A stretch of 5,262 nt of DNA from DASPKW01 sp038244055. Its GTDB lineage: Bacteria; Planctomycetota; Phycisphaerae; Tepidisphaerales; Tepidisphaeraceae. The translations under genes and the position numbers were made by a program. The notes below the pieces were generated by a model that was not told the origin of the DNA, searched no databases, and saw only the letters and a program-made list of their open reading frames with translations. The stretch is from positions 1-5,262 of the forward strand of contig JBBRTW010000484.1 in the NCBI GenBank assembly GCA_038244055.1. The letters are read 5' to 3'. Positions within the stretch are counted from its first letter, which is position 1, and each line of letters starts with the position of its first letter. Below are positions 5,165 to 5,262 of this stretch, piece after piece.

Positions 5165-5262
5165 ATGCTTCCAACCCGCCGCGGTCTCTTTCGACCATTG
5201 CTGATCCTCATCGGCCTCCTCCCCTGCGGCTGCGCCTCTCTTTGGAACCTCTCCCCCGAACC
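5165..5262 (+). CDS. Start of a probable lipoprotein gene (3' end outside window)
   Basis: The frame from the ATG at 5165 is open to the window edge and gives 32 complete codons: an N-region with positive charge (MLPTRRGLFR), a hydrophobic core (LLILIGLL) and PCGCAS. Cys23, preceded by Gly, is the best candidate for lipid attachment; the bases of a lipobox are imperfect because Pro and Cys precede it, and Cys21 is an alternative. What follows (LWNLSPE) would be the mature N-terminus, so the product is probably an envelope lipoprotein of unknown function. The overlapping ATG at 5160 runs into a stop after 14 codons and is excluded. No Shine-Dalgarno sequence is seen. The gene is divergent from the DUF4139 gene. 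Confidence 0.6.
   Translation, partial: MLPTRRGLFRPLLILIGLLPCGCASLWNLSPE

Overview
The window is GC-rich, gene-poor accessory-looking DNA from a bacterium that is most likely a planctomycete (Phycisphaerae-like), with Verrucomicrobiota as the main alternative. The reasons are a short sigma factor of the C-terminally extended type that I associate with the Planctomycetota/Verrucomicrobiota/Acidobacteriota, a PEP-CTERM tail ending in an arginine run, a large secreted DUF4139 protein, and intergenic DNA full of short repeats typical of these phyla. This is inference from the sequence and from family knowledge; no search was run.

Layout from left to right. Positions 3-452 hold the 3' end of an unrecognised gene on the + strand, closed by a clear intrinsic terminator at 480-520. 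A non-coding stretch follows, with a weak candidate promoter near 801. The gene at 864-2309 (+) encodes a sigma-70 family factor continuous with a membrane segment, a roughly 190-residue region of unknown fold and a C-terminal PEP-CTERM sorting signal. It converges on a gene at 2661-4913 (-) that encodes an exported 750-residue DUF4139-domain protein with a C-terminal coiled coil. The 351 bases between them are a mosaic of three repeat types: a CACGAA 9-mer tandem, a 36-base inverted repeat with 32/36 matching positions, and a CTTCATC 7-mer tandem. Upstream of the DUF4139 gene, three copies of a 24-base REP-like palindrome fill much of the divergent spacer. The window ends in the first 32 codons of a + strand gene that looks like a lipoprotein.

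How the parts might relate. No operon links the genes: the two large ones converge, and the last two diverge. The most unusual object is the sigma factor. Its sequence predicts a cytoplasmic transcription factor tethered by a membrane helix to an extracytoplasmic domain that carries an exosortase sorting signal. That would place a sensor and an RNA polymerase specificity factor in one chain, with no anti-sigma gene visible next to it. The DUF4139 protein and the lipoprotein are also predicted to be exported, so every gene here whose localisation can be guessed, apart from the first fragment, concerns the envelope. Whether the sigma factor controls any of them cannot be told from this window.
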